From Ophiosphaerella korrae (lineage: Eukaryota > Ascomycota > Dothideomycetes > Pleosporales > Phaeosphaeriaceae): a DNA stretch of 64,000 nt. The position numbers were made by a program, and so were the translations under genes. Every line of letters begins with the position of its first letter. Position 1 is the stretch's first letter. The notes beneath the pieces are model-generated. The model was not told the origin of the DNA, did no database searches, and worked only from the letters and a program-made list of their open reading frames with translations. The stretch is from positions 1-64,000 of the forward strand of contig JALNQF010000056.1 in assembly GCA_028456385.1 (NCBI GenBank), written 5' to 3'. This document shows positions 22,124 through 33,138 of the stretch, piece by piece.

Positions 22124-22738
22124 ATGGCCACCGTCCCCATCGGCGTCATCATCTCGGGTCGACCCATCATCACCGACGCCCGCATCGTGTCCCCAACGCA
22201 ATTCGCCTTTGAAATCCCCTCGCACCCGCCCTTCTCGCACATCGTCGTGTTCCTCCTTCCAGGCCTCGCCTTGCCAGGCGGCACGGCAGCCGCCGTGTAC
22301 GCGCGGCTGCCGGGCGCCATAAACTTCAAGCTGCTGGGCGCCATTGCGAACGACAAGCCCAGCGCTATTTTCAAAGTAATGGACCGCGCTGGCGGCCCTA
22401 GCGATGAGGATGCCATGGTTGATGGGGCGGTGGGCGACGCGGGGTCGCTTGCGCTGGGCATTTCGGTGGAGCCGGCGGCGCAGGTGGCGGCTGCGCTGGC
22501 GGAGCAGAAAGCTGTGAGTGCGGCGTTGGCGACGGGAGGTGAGGTTGTGCTGAGGGGGCCAGGCCCCGTTGCGACGAAGGTACTGGCGCAAAGGATAATC
22601 AAGAACTGCTATGATTTTCTGACGAGCTGGGGCAGCGGCGATACTGTTCCACTCAAGGCATTCCAGGCGTGGTGGACAAAGTTTGAAAGCAAGATTGAGC
22701 ACGATCCGGGGTTTTTGGAGCGCAGTGATGGGGTTTGA
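22124..22738 (+). CDS. OPI10: Hikeshi/OPI10 homologue
   Basis: Single exon, 204 aa, close to the family length (about 200). The open frame runs upstream to 21920, but it passes through the MITE and a low-complexity proline region, and the conserved protein starts at MATVPIGVIISGRPI (ATG 22124, good AAAATGG context). The N-terminal half (FAFEIPSHPPFSHIVVFLLPG) is the beta-rich Hikeshi domain. The C-terminus (AQRIIKNCYDFLTSW..VPLKAFQAWWTKFESK) is the conserved helical end. Hikeshi imports Hsp70 into the nucleus during heat stress, and yeast Opi10 affects inositol-linked phospholipid regulation. The gene is tail-to-tail with the HD-domain pseudogene, 21 bp apart. Confidence 0.92.
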   Translation: MATVPIGVIISGRPIITDARIVSPTQFAFEIPSHPPFSHIVVFLLPGLALPGGTAAAVYARLPGAINFKLLGAIANDKPSAIFKVMDRAGGPSDEDAMVDGAVGDAGSLALGISVEPAAQVAAALAEQKAVSAALATGGEVVLRGPGPVATKVLAQRIIKNCYDFLTSWGSGDTVPLKAFQAWWTKFESKIEHDPGFLERSDGV

Positions 22739-22759
22739 TTGCAAGCTACGAGTGTCTAA

Positions 22760-23420
22760 CTATCTATCTGACTCCGTCCATGGAACTGGCCCGAAAGCCT
22801 TGTTCACACCATCCCAATTGGGCTCCGCCAAATGCGCTTTGTAAAGCATGCCAGCCCAACTGGGCATTGGGACCTTGACGGGCTGCTTCTTCGCTTGTTG
22901 GACGAAGACGTCACCGAGTTCTTTTTCGAGCGCGCCGCGTTCGAAATCGGCTTCGACCGAGAGTCTCAAGGGCGATAGGATGTGTCCCATTTATCGTTGG
23001 CCCAGCCTAAATCAGTGATGACGCCGATACGCGCGAGGTGTGAGGGCTCGGTGATACGCTCTGCGATCTGGGGGCTGGTGTGGATAGCTATGGCTAGTCC
23101 AGACGGCATGCTTGTCGTCCGAGCTGATGGCGAATTGGGAGAGATGTTTCACGGCTGCGTCGGCGCCCTCGATTTCGAAACGGGTAGGGCCCGTCGTAGG
23201 TGCATGTCGTGCCGATGTCGTGCAGGATGCAGGCTGTGAAGAGGAGGTTCATGCTTGGCGGGGGTCAGTGATGTAGGCGGATTTAGTGTGTTTGGCCAAT
23301 GCTGCGGCGTAGAGGTAGGTTCTGATGTGCCGTGATTGAGGATTGAGGGGGGGGGGGGGGCAAGGAGGCTAGAGGCATGGGCATATGCAGACTGGGATAT
23401 TTCAGTTTTTCGCAACCACG
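22760..23420 (-). pseudogene. HD-domain phosphohydrolase-like gene broken by several frameshifts
   Basis: Reading the minus strand, consecutive pieces of one HD-domain protein appear in different frames: 'AYAHASSLL..SILNHG', then 'RTYLYAAALAKHTKSAYITD', then 'LLFTACILHDIGTTCTYDGP' (with the HD metal-binding pair), then 'RFEIEGADAAVKHLSQFAIS', then 'AIAIHTSPQIAERITEPSHL', then the C-terminal frame 'RLSVEADFERGALEKEL..WAGMLYKAHL..WDGVNKAFG' ending at 22760. At least four frame changes are needed, and none coincides with a plausible GT-AG intron. The family would be a fungal HD-domain hydrolase related to cyanamide-hydratase-like proteins. A poly-G run lies at 23347-23360 near the N-terminal end. 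Local assembly indels are the alternative to true decay. Confidence 0.6.
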
Positions 23421-23614
23421 TAAGTAATGTTGATCCGTTTGAGTGGAGTTGTAGTCGAGGCAGTAGGAGCGAGTCGACATACGATGAATGCCCATCGGTC
23501 GAAGCCTAAATCTGTGGATTAAGCGCATTAATCGATTGATGCCAGTATCGTTATTCCAGAGTCTCAGCCATATCTTTATACATCGCGATCGCGCCTTCTT
23601 GTACAATTGTCCCG

Positions 23615-23633
23615 AAAAAAAAAAAAAAAAAAA
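23615..23633. repeat. Poly-A homopolymer
   Basis: About 19 consecutive A in a non-coding stretch next to the HD pseudogene and the transposase remnant. Confidence 0.9.
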
Positions 23634-23698
23634 GGCGATGCCCGAATCCCATGGTACAACTACTCATCAGCTTTCCCTACATCGCAGGAATAGATTTC

Positions 23699-23965
23699 TC
23701 ACGACTCCGCAACAATCAATTTAGTGAGCCCTAGAAGGCTCAGATTAGATCGATAGAGTCTCTCTTTAGGCCTAGCAGTTCCTTTCCCTATTAGAGGTTT
23801 GCAGTATTTAGTAAGGCTAGTACTCTTGAGGTGCCTGTGCAATGTTGTACGGCTAGGCAGCTTCAAAGGCGTCCTATTCGCCAACACTATCCTGATGACA
23901 TGGTCGCGTATTTCCTGACAAATATTCGGTTTTCTGCGAGCATTTCCATCTATCCTCTCGTCCAA
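23699..23965 (-). mobile_element. Possible Tc1/mariner-type transposase remnant
   Basis: An 88-codon ORF with no family partner in the window. The segment 'IRDHVIRIVLANRTPLKLPSRTTLHRHL..TSLTKYCK' resembles the second helix-turn-helix and linker of fungal Tc1/mariner transposases (order: helix, 'TLxRHL', 'L-x-KY-x-x-K'). No DDE catalytic region, inverted repeats or start codon context was found, so this would be a short dead fragment. It lies in the decaying tract between the HD pseudogene and a microsatellite, which fits. Low certainty. Confidence 0.3.
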
Positions 23966-24108
23966 ATTAGCGCTGTGTAACCATAGTTGTGGTGGATTGA
24001 AGTTGCATGGTGGGGTGGGCTTGCATGAAGTCGCAAATGAAAGTAGGCATATCTCTGATATTGCCTCGTCTCATCAAAATTACAATCGCCATAAGTATCA
24101 AACCGGCA

Positions 24109-24146
<38 letters not shown>

Positions 24147-24477
24147 CCAGCGGCAATCGCGCCACGGCATTTATTCAGAAACCTCGCCTATCCCCCCCGA
24201 AACTTCGCACAATCGCCTTTGCCTCTCCCGCCATGCCCGTATGCCCCCCATCTCGCAAAACGCCGCTCCAAAAAATGGGTATAATAATCCAGGGGGAAGA
24301 AAAGAAACAAGACAGAATTAAACGACTAAGGGGATTAAAAAACATGATGAAGCTTGCAAAGGGGGTATGATGGGTGAAAAAAGGGTATCGCTTGTTCGTA
24401 GCGTGAGGTCGCGAGGAAAAAAAAAGAGTTTTATGCTCGCTTGTCAAAGTGTCGTTGGCTGGAGATATCGAAATCAT
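23966..24477. other. Intergenic with microsatellite
   Basis: Contains the CA repeat listed separately and A/C-rich low-complexity DNA. It is the 3' flank of the alpha/beta hydrolase gene. No coding signal. Confidence 0.6.
24111..24145. repeat. (CA)n microsatellite
   Basis: A perfect AC dinucleotide run of about 17 units. Confidence 0.95.
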
Positions 24478-27400
24478 TCAACGCGTCTTCGTTCGCATAT
24501 CGTCTCGGGACATGGTGGTTCTTAGTCGCTCTGCTGTCCGTTTGCGCGACAGGGAACGGTGGTCGCCTTTGCCTTGGACGACGGCGGTCCAGTCTTCCCA
24601 GTCGTTGGCCATTTCGGTTAGGACGTTGCCCATGACTTGGGCGCTGGCCATGAGGCCGTGTTGCTCGCCCTCGAGGATGCGCACCTCGCATTTGCGCATG
24701 AGTTTCCCGAGCCAGCGCACATTGGCTACGGGTACACGCGAGTCTTTGCTGCCGTGGTGGATGACAACAGGGCGGTTGATATCTTCATAACGGAATCCAA
24801 TAGTTTGCTTCGTCTCGAGGCAAACCATGAGATCGGTTGCAGGGTTAGCGTGTGCTGTGGCGCGATTCCAGATTGCAAAGGTCACACGTTCGTCAAAGGC
24901 TCGTTGTCGTTCGCTCTTGGCTAGCGTCAATTCTTCCTTCAGTCGATCTTCTGTTTCAGGTCTGACCTCCGGGGCGCTTGCCACGGGCAATGTCAGGGAG
25001 CTCGAGTTAGGCGGAATCTGATCCATGTGCATCATTGACTCGCGACGGTTCCCCTTTAGAGAAGGACGCGGTGTAGCCGCTGGCAGTGGAGCCGAACTTT
25101 TCCGTCTGGTTTTTGGCGAGTTCTTCGGGCCCGTACGTTGCAGGCTGGCACTAGTTGCGCTGAGAAATGTCGCATTTGCGACTTTGAGCAGCGAAGGTGG
25201 CAATGCGCGCAGGAAGCGTTGCGACCGAGGGAGCTGCTGGGTTGGTGGTGAGTCTTGACTGATGCCAATTGGCGCCATCTGAGAGGGGGGGATCCAAGGT
25301 GCGAGTAAATGCACTTGTCCACGAATATGTTGAGGCATTCGAAGTGAGGTCGCGAGTGCATACACAGCGCCTGCAGAATGCGCCAACATGGAGAACTTTG
25401 TGATCTTCAGGGCTTGACAAATCACAAGCACGTCATCTGCGTCAATGTCAGTAAGATCAATACAGAAAAGCTCGAGACTTCCACTCACCAGGCCAGCTCA
25501 GGGGAGTTCCATTGGGATCAGCTTGACTTTCGCCCACACCGGGTCGGTCTGGGGTGATTAATCGAAGCTTGAGCGTCGCAGCTAGTTGATCATAAAAGGC
25601 CATGACGAATCTGGTCAACCCCATTCCCACGCAAACAAAAACTGCAAAGCCATTTGGATCCCCAACCTCGGAAAACGATATGATTCTTCCCGTTTGAGGA
25701 TGTCGAATCTTTTGTGACAAGCGAGTAGAATTGAGGTAGTTTTCTACCTCAATGTCAATCTCATCTAAGCTTGCTGGCCGTTCTTCAATGACAGCAAAGG
25801 ATGGCTTTTGCACTGCTGGCGCCGCCCCCGCCGCCCCCGCCGCGGCTGCCTCTGCCCTCTCGACTCTTTCATTGTGCCTCTTTTCCGCTTTCGCAGGCAG
25901 ATCTGGGTGTGACCACCGTTTCTTAGTGAACGTGCGCCGACGCTGGGCACTGTCAGATCCGGACGAGGGCATGATCATTGATTTATGCCGAGACCGGCCT
26001 TCTTCGCTAGCCGTACGAGAGACGGCAGGCTGTGTGGTAGGAATCCCATCTGTTGCGCTCAAAGAATGCTTGTGGGCTTTGGGGGGTCCAGCCAGCCCTG
26101 ACAAACTTGCCCTGCGTCCAATGGCAGATCGTCCGCCTACAGTGGCAGAATTCGAGCGCTTGAGGGACGGAACAGCGGATGCCGTTTCTCTGCTTGATGC
26201 GATGCTGATGCTAGAAGGCGGGGGTGAATGTGCGCGAGGCATTTCTGTTGTGGTAGGCGTCGGTGGCGACACCTCGTGGGCCTTCTTGAGTGCTAGAGCG
26301 TAGTTGATGGGGAGCGGGGTAACATCGTCGACATCATTGAGAGTTAAGCTCCTCCGTTTGGAGTAGCGCAACGCCTGCGCCTGAGGAACCACAGGAGCCT
26401 CAGATTCGGGTTTGGGTGCCTGAACTGCAGAATCCTGGCCTAGGCTCTCCGAGGACCTCCGAATGGCTACCATTGGTGCGGTAATTCCAAGGATTTTGTG
26501 GGCTTTGGTAGAGTCCTGCACGCGCCTTTCCAACATGCTTGATACAGTAGAGGCAGGGGATAGCTCAGGGGCCGGCATTACTGAAACACGAGACACGCTG
26601 GATGGTGTTGCTCCCGAATCAACTATCACAGGCCGCTTGCCGGCTAATTTGTCCCTGCGTAACTTCTGCTCTCTAAGCTCGCGAATCCTTTGGGCAACCT
26701 CGTTCTCTTCATGTTCCAATTCCTGCAAGAGCTTTTCCTTGGTTACTGATTCCTTGTCCATCTTTTCGCTCTTTTCCGGCACAGGGCTGGCTGCGCGTCG
26801 CTTGCTAGGACTGGCGCTGCTGGTACGATTCTTTCTACTCTTGCGGGAAGGGCTACCCGTGTGTCTCAAGGATGATCCACGATTAGGGATTAGACCGGTT
26901 TCCGCCGGACTCCCCACGTCTGGGCCGTCGACCAGATTCAGACGCAGTCGACGCGGACTGCCACCGGTATCCGGATATCGTTGGGTGAACCTGGACGACT
27001 CTCCCTGGAATGGGCGATTTTCCTCCCTAGACGTCGGCTCTTCCTTGATGGTGTCCTCGTAGAAAAAAGCGGGGGCGGCCAAGACCTTGCGTGGCGAGTC
27101 GTGGGATGAGACGTCCTCTGCGCCTTGGGTGGTGTGGCGTTTTCGTTCCGTTTCCTTCAGCCGCAGTCGCTCGCGCGAGCTCATGTACATCAACGACCGG
27201 TGGCCTTTTGCGCTCCTCTTGCTCTCGGCAGACGACCGCGCACTCCCAGCCGCAGGCTGTTTGGGGGCTCCGGCCTCGATGCTGATGTTGCCGAAGCTGG
27301 TGCCGGACTGGTTGGAGTGGGCCGAGTGCAGCGACGCCGAGCTGCTGCTGTTCCGGCCAATGTAGCTGCCCAGCGAGTGCGACTTTTCCTTCTTCTTGGG

Positions 27401-27892
27401 GGCCGTCAGGGCAGAGAAGCCGGAAGGCGGCTTCGAAGTGCGGATGACGGGGGGCTCGCAGGCGTCGTCTGGATACAGGTCGTTCAGCTCCCTCAGAGAA
27501 TTGGTGTAGGCGGTGAAGTCGACCGAGCTTCCATCGTGGCCGCCCGTGGAGCCCGTGGCAGAAACGGTGCGGATGCTGGCCTTGGCCGAGGCTGGCAGGC
27601 CGTTGCTGTAGCCGACCAGGAGGTTCTCGAAATGGTCGTGGGCAGGGACGGAGATGGCCGACAGCTGGTCGATGAGGGAGGAAATCACGGCGGGCGAGGC
27701 GGCCTGGGTGTGCACGTAGTTGGGCGAGCGCTTGCGTGGTCGAAGGTCGGCCTGGAGGGGGGCAGGTGGTGAAGCACGCCGTCGCGACCTCAAACCATGG
27801 CCCAACGAGTCGGAATGGGCAGACGGGGCCGGCGGAGGATGCATCTGCGCGTGCATCTGCGCGGGCTGCTGCGTCTGGGCCTGGACGTCCAT
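24478..27892 (-). CDS. Large protein with disordered N-terminus and C-terminal alpha/beta hydrolase fold
   Basis: Two exons: 27892-25489 and 25436-24478 (52-nt intron, GTGAGT..CAG, joining LSWP to DDVLVICQAL). The product is 1,120 aa. Residues 1-690 are Ser/Pro/Arg/Lys-rich and probably disordered, with a charged coiled-coil-like stretch around 395-425 (KEKLLQELEHEENEVAQRIR). From about 720 the hydrolase fold is visible: strand-turn 'FVCVGMGLTRFV', then 'LITPDRPGVGES', the nucleophile elbow 'LAHSAGAVYALA' (A-H-S-A-G, Ser as nucleophile), a long Ser/Pro-rich insertion in the cap region, then 'VIHHGSKDSRVP' (acid) and 'EGEQHGL' (catalytic His). All three triad positions are present. The substrate is unknown. 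The combination of a large disordered N-terminus and an insert between nucleophile and acid is unusual for a metabolic esterase. Confidence 0.85.
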
Positions 27893-28910
27893 TGTTCACC
27901 AGTGTGATGGCGACGATCAGTGCATAGCCGCATGCGAGGTGCTCAGAGAAAAGACGAGTCGTGCGAGCCGGGCTGCATAAGTACCTCTGGAAAGGGAGCG
28001 AGAGCGCAGCCACGCGTGCAAACACGGCAACACACAGCTGTTGCACCGCCGAGACTGAGACGCGGCCGTCGTGGCAAGACAAGAGAGAAGACTCGGAAGA
28101 CTCAGAAGACTCGGAAGACCCAGAAGACTCGGAAGACCCAGAAGACTCGGAAGACCCAGAAGACAGAGAATAGGCAGAGGATCGCGAATAGGCAATTAAA
28201 CTAGCTTTCCACATGGGCCATTCGCTCTCCACCCAAACGCGCTTGCTTCAGGGAGTTGGGGTGCCAGGAGAGAGACTCCCCCCCTCATGTGCGCTAGCCG
28301 CATTGGGACCCAGGCGTGCGCGGCACGGAGCCTCCCACATCGAATTCCACATGCCCAATATCAGCAACAATCGCCAGCATGTGCGGCACGGCACCGACTG
28401 CTTTCTGATGCTCTTTTCTTGCGTCTTCGTTGTTTGTGCCCGTCGCTTGATGGCGCGGCCCTGAGCTAATCCTGGGCCTGGAGCTGCATTCCCGCCAGGT
28501 ACCTTGCCACCTTGCCGAGCATATCCTTGTCGCTGGGCTGCATCCCATGCCCGTCACGTTGTCGTGCGCTCCTTCGCTCAGTTGGTCCTCCACGCCTGCC
28601 CGGCTAGCCTAGCCCTCAGCCTTGTCTCGCCATCCTGCTCCTTCGATATCGTGCCCACACATGACTGATGACTGCTCTTCCTCGAACCGTTGCTTGACCG
28701 CTCGGTGCCTTCTGCGGCGGTATTGCCTTCCAGCGGTCAAAGCTCCGCCGGTTACAACCGAGCTAAAGCGGGAATGCTGCCAGGGCTGGATTGCATTGAT
28801 GGCGAGCAGTCCGTGTAGTCAACATCTCATTTTTCTAGTTACCTAAGGGTATACTCGTAGGTCTTCTAGCAAGAGAGATATTTTTACAAATATCGCCAAC
28901 TAAAATCTTT
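27893..28910. promoter_or_regulatory. Upstream region of the hydrolase gene
   Basis: About 1 kb between the hydrolase start and the end of the ankyrin pseudogene. It holds the 9-bp tandem repeat listed separately. The ORFs here follow the repeat and show no family. Nothing else recognised. Confidence 0.5.
28089..28164. repeat. 9-bp tandem repeat, AGACTCGGA type
   Basis: About eight units of AGAC(T/C)C(G/A)GA. From the third unit they alternate AGACTCGGA / AGACCCAGA, giving an 18-bp higher-order period. It lies about 200-270 bp upstream of the hydrolase ATG, so probably in its leader or promoter. Confidence 0.9.
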
Positions 28911-30595
28911 TCACGAGACTCGTCCAGTTCCGTGCTCTCGCAACGCACGACGCCACTCACGCATACCAGACTGCTCAGATTCAAATGGTTCACGCTTCAC
29001 CTCCATGCGCCTACAAACTGCACCCGCAGCCTTGAGGACACTGATGATACTTTCGATCTTCCGTAGGGTTGAATGATATTCTTCAAGCGTATACTCCGTC
29101 TTCTCTTGCATGCTTTCCATTTGCCTTTCTTTCTCAATCACGGCCACATCAAGTGGGGTTTCGTACCACGACTCCTTGATGCTGGTCTCTTTGTCGTCAT
29201 AACGCCGTTGGTATCTGTACGCAAGAGCATTGACAGGGGCGCCATTCAGAAACAGTGCTTCAACACAACGCGGCATGACACTCTGGACATAGTTATGTAA
29301 CAGCGTGTTTCCGTCAATATCTCCATTTTCTACGACACGCCGTCTCTTGCACACATCAGGACAAGAGAAAACGTGCTTCTCCAGAATATCTCTTATGTGA
29401 ACATCTTCGTCATCGTAGAAGGTTTTATCGCGCCCCGGCATCACTCCAAAAATGCTCTTCCTGTGTATAGAGGTTTCCTCAAATGAGTAAGGACACCGAG
29501 TTTCGATGTCTACGCCCTTACTAAGTAGTTGGTCAACAACATCGAGTAGATGAGACATGGCAGCCAGCCAGATTGGCGTTTCTCCCGAGCGATTGCAGCA
29601 CTCCACATTTGCGCCGTGCGAGATTAGTAAAGGAAATACTTCTGAAGCAATATCACTGTCGTTAGAGAGACACATCAACGCCGTCGTGCCGTCATCGTTG
29701 GCTGTATCAACTTCCGCACCAGCTTCTAGTAAGCTCTTTACGAGCTCTACTGAAGTGCCTAATGCAGCCATCATGAGTGGTGTATAATGTGGAACATCAG
29801 GATGTGCGATCGGATTACTTAGCAGTTCTAGGTCTCCGCCGAGCATCCGAATAGCAGCGAGAGTGCGTTCCAGATTGTCGTGTCTCTCAGCCTCGCTACC
29901 ACGGAAAATCCCGTCGAAAAAAAGCATTGCCACTTCTTGTACGGAGTTTAAGATCTGTGCTCAAACGGTGCACAACAGATAGACCTTCTTCGTCAACTGC
30001 ATTGATGTCGAGTGATGATTTCCGGCGGACCAATAGCTCGAATATAAAAGGATCCCGAGCCATAGCAGCGTAGTCCAGTGCCGAAAGGCCCTCTACATCT
30101 CCTGCTGGCACGGAATACGCATTCATATCTTCAGCACCAAACTTATCTAGCGGTCGTACTCGATCGTCAAACATGTACCAATCGCTGCCATCACGAAGGG
30201 GAACGTCAGAACCATGTTCTATCAATGCTTCTATACACGTATGTGCTTCCAAGGCTACTGCCCAGTGAAGCGCGGTTCCCATAGGTAGGCGGAAAGGGTA
30301 ATGGAGAAAGGGAGGACTGTCTTCCAGCATGGCATTGAGATCAGCGCCGGCAACCACTAAGCGAGAAATCGCATGGGATTGCTTGGATTCATCAAAAGCA
30401 AAGACCCAATGCAAGCAGCTGATGTTGAATGGCGTACATTGAATTGCAGTTTGCTCCCTTGTTTAGCAAGACCTCTGCTGTTTCCCACGAGCCGCGAGCA
30501 CACGCGAGATAAATGGCCGTTTCCCCATCTTTCGTTATAGTAAGCAATTGGCAGAACAACATTCTCAATAGGAGACATAGATAGGGCGCTGGCAA
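28911..30595 (-). pseudogene. Ankyrin-repeat protein gene with frameshifts
   Basis: Three minus-strand frames join into one ankyrin protein. First comes 'KDGETAIYLACARGSWETAEVLLNKGANCN' (to about 30445). After a frame change comes 'CLHWVFAFDESKQSHAISRLVVAGADLN' through 'GTALHWAVALEAHTCIEALIEHGSDV' to 'RTRSGNAFF'. After a second frame change in a T7 run (about 29925) comes 'FDGIFRGSEAER', followed by more repeats ('YTPLMMAALGTSVELVKSLLEAGAEVD', 'ETPIWLAAMSH') to the stop at 28911. Neither break has a usable intron. The first has a GT..AG pair only 19 nt apart. The 5' end fades into non-coding DNA at about 30600, so the N-terminus is also missing. Such ankyrin genes are numerous and short-lived in Pleosporales-type genomes. 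A sequencing error in the T7 run is possible for one break but would not explain both. Confidence 0.65.
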
Positions 30596-31253
30596 GGCAC
30601 CTAGATAAGCACCAAAAGCGAGGGCTGAGGCTAACTTCGGCTATATTACTAAAACTTAGTTGTTGTATATTCAGGCTAATACTAGGCTCAAGTTACTTAG
30701 TCACTGCTCAGTTTTGAATCCCTGTATGCTCAGGTTCGAAAGCGGAAATAGACTTTGGTGAGGTCAGTTTTCCCTATAGAGAACTCCATTAATCCTTTCA
30801 AGGGTCTAACTTCATTCAGAAAAGGTTGTATGCTTTCCATCTTCGGCACATCGCACCCCCAATCACAAAAATAGACAGGAGCTTTTTGAGCCATGACATC
30901 AACATCGTTCATCGAGTTCGCGAGGCAGACAACGATCCCAAACCGCCGCATAAACGAGCGGAGAGGTTCGGCACTCTCAGAAAGGTCTACTACTCCCAAT
31001 ATACGCTGAGCACCTCGAAGACTAGTTAGCATCGGAGGCGGAGCTGGCATCGCCTTTGCAACTTGGCTATGCCATGACTCAGTATTTGTCGGCCAGCGAG
31101 GCTTTATAAGATGGATCCCAGTAGTGCCTGCACCTATACGGCCTAGGTGGCCATGATGGTGCCATTGACCAGAATGCCTGTGCCCCTGCCAAAGGATCCG
31201 CCACCGAAGGTAAACGGGCTCGAATACATCCATCCCTACTCCCAGCAGGCAAG

Positions 31254-31279
31254 TAGAGAGAGAGAGAGAGAGAGAGAGA
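31254..31279. repeat. (AG)n microsatellite
   Basis: About 13 units of AG. Confidence 0.95.
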
Positions 31280-32031
31280 TGGCGTCACCCTTAACCTTGA
31301 TCATGATGTTCTTGGAGAGCCTCAAGCTGTTGAAAATTTTGAATCTAGAGCGCAGGACTTTGGGAGTAGGCTACTCGGAACCGTGTCTTTCATCCAGTCA
31401 ACTTATTCTACGGTTAGAGAATTAATTTAAATTCTTTTTGAGTCACAGTATTCCTCAAGTACCTCTGTAATCGCCTGTCTTTTATCGTAAACACTCTTCG
31501 CCCAAATAAATAATATATTTGGAGCACTATAGCTACAAGAGCGAGGTATATAGTGTGGCATACTGAGATGCACGAGAAGTAGGAGCAGGTCCCGATGCGC
31601 AATCGGTGGGATGAGCAGAATGTATTGAATTGAGAGCTGCATGACGAGTTGGCCTCCACACCCCGATCACCATGCACTTATAAAACGGCTCAAAGAAAAA
31701 CTACAATGCAGAGGGATGCAGCCGCTGATAATAGAAAGGGGTAATACCTACTTCCGAAGAAGGAGACCTGCTAAGGGTGGAGATTTTTCCTGCTACAAGG
31801 GGCCCTTGGGCAGAAGTCATTACACGTCGTGGAATTGGAGGGATATTAGGCACATTGGGCGTCAGGAACCGAAATAGGAGCTCACTGATAGGCTCGCGCG
31901 CCCAATGTATAATGTAGCTTGCTCTGCCACCTTTTATCACGATACTTTTCGTAAGCTTCCTTAGTCTGCACATGGTAAGGAAGGAGTGATTTTGACCGGG
32001 CCGAGATCGCCGCTACACAAAGGTTTTTTTC

Positions 32032-32048
32032 GGGGGGGGGGGGGGGGG
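32032..32048. repeat. Poly-G homopolymer
   Basis: About 17 consecutive G directly after a T7 run. Such runs are prone to length error in assemblies. Confidence 0.85.
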
Positions 32049-32710
32049 TTGTTGTTTTCTTCTTCAGCTAATGGTAAGTACTGTCTCTCATTCACATCAA
32101 CCCATCATCTGCAGTCACAATCGGCTGCTATCATGCACAATGTCTTTATTTAATTGCCAACGTCTTTACTGACTACCATAATTCAATACTATAACTGTGC
32201 GTTACATACATGCACTCCCCTAGCTGTTCTCAACCAGCTCGACGTTCGGCAAACTTTGTAATTGTATACCCAACTAATCGCCCTGCCTGTGTAGGGAGGA
32301 GGAGGAGGAGGAGGTCGTAGTGGAGGTCGTGGTGGGAGGGGGCGGGGTGTTGTTGCGGGTGCCCGCATCGAGCGCGTCCGCTGCTAACAAGTATATTTTC
32401 ATCCCATCTATTTGTCTGACTATAATAATATCGCTTTGGTTGCCGGCAAAACAGCCACAATGCGGCGCAATGCCCCCTCGCCGCCTTCGACCCAGCCTCA
32501 TATTTTTAATGCCAATAATAATAGTAATACTGGTATGTCTGATATCAGTATGCATGGAAATACTTCTATAGATGGTGATTGTGTGGAGGAAGATAAAAAA
32601 GAGGATACAAATAATCATGATTTGTTATTGAACCATATGTAAAAGAGTAGTTTTCTATTCAGACGTTAATGATGCAATGCCCGTGCTCGTGTTGTTTATT
32701 ACCCACACAC

Positions 32711-32805
32711 CGTTGTCCTTGTCCCAGTTCTTTTTAGACTTGTGCTTGTTTCCATCACTAACATGCTATCGGACGATGGTATTCAGTGTATTGGGAATAT
32801 GCCAT
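32711..32805 (-). pseudogene. Decayed partial duplicate of the neighbouring GH125 gene
   Basis: About 95 bp nearly match 34374-34466 of the intact GH125 gene, in the same orientation, with roughly ten differences. The minus-strand translation reads 'FPNTLNTIVR', then a TAG, then 'HVSDGNKHKSKKNWDKDN'. The intact gene has Trp (TGG) at the stop position, so this copy cannot encode the enzyme. I could not follow clear homology beyond the segment on either side. Confidence 0.8.
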
Positions 32806-33138
32806 GCTGTCATTTGTGACTTCATGCACTAACTACCTATCCAACTCCGTCCACACTAATCATTCGTTGCAGCTCGGAATCCTGATGGCGAGTGAAGCCT
32901 CTAATACCTGTATCTTCAACTCAAGACATATTCCAGGGGAATACATGCATACACTAATGTTTGTCAAAACCTTCAGTATCAATCCAGATACGGTAGGCTT
33001 ACTTTTGTATACATGACACATCACTCTATACTTACTCGAAGGTAACAGGCTAGTTCAAATCCAAGACGGGATTGATGGCGCGCTAAATACTCAGTTTACG
33101 CGCTCGGTCCATATCCTAAGTAAAGCGGCTAAGCACTG

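Larger units (their letters stand above)
30596..33138. other. Accessory tract without a supported gene
   Basis: About 2.5 kb. It contains an (AG)n run, a G16 tract, a GGA-rich stretch at about 32293-32345 and a decayed copy of part of the GH125 gene (separate entries). A minus-strand ORF at 30730-31233 (167 codons) has protein-like segments, but its 5' part changes character and matches no family I know. I do not call it. Confidence 0.5.
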
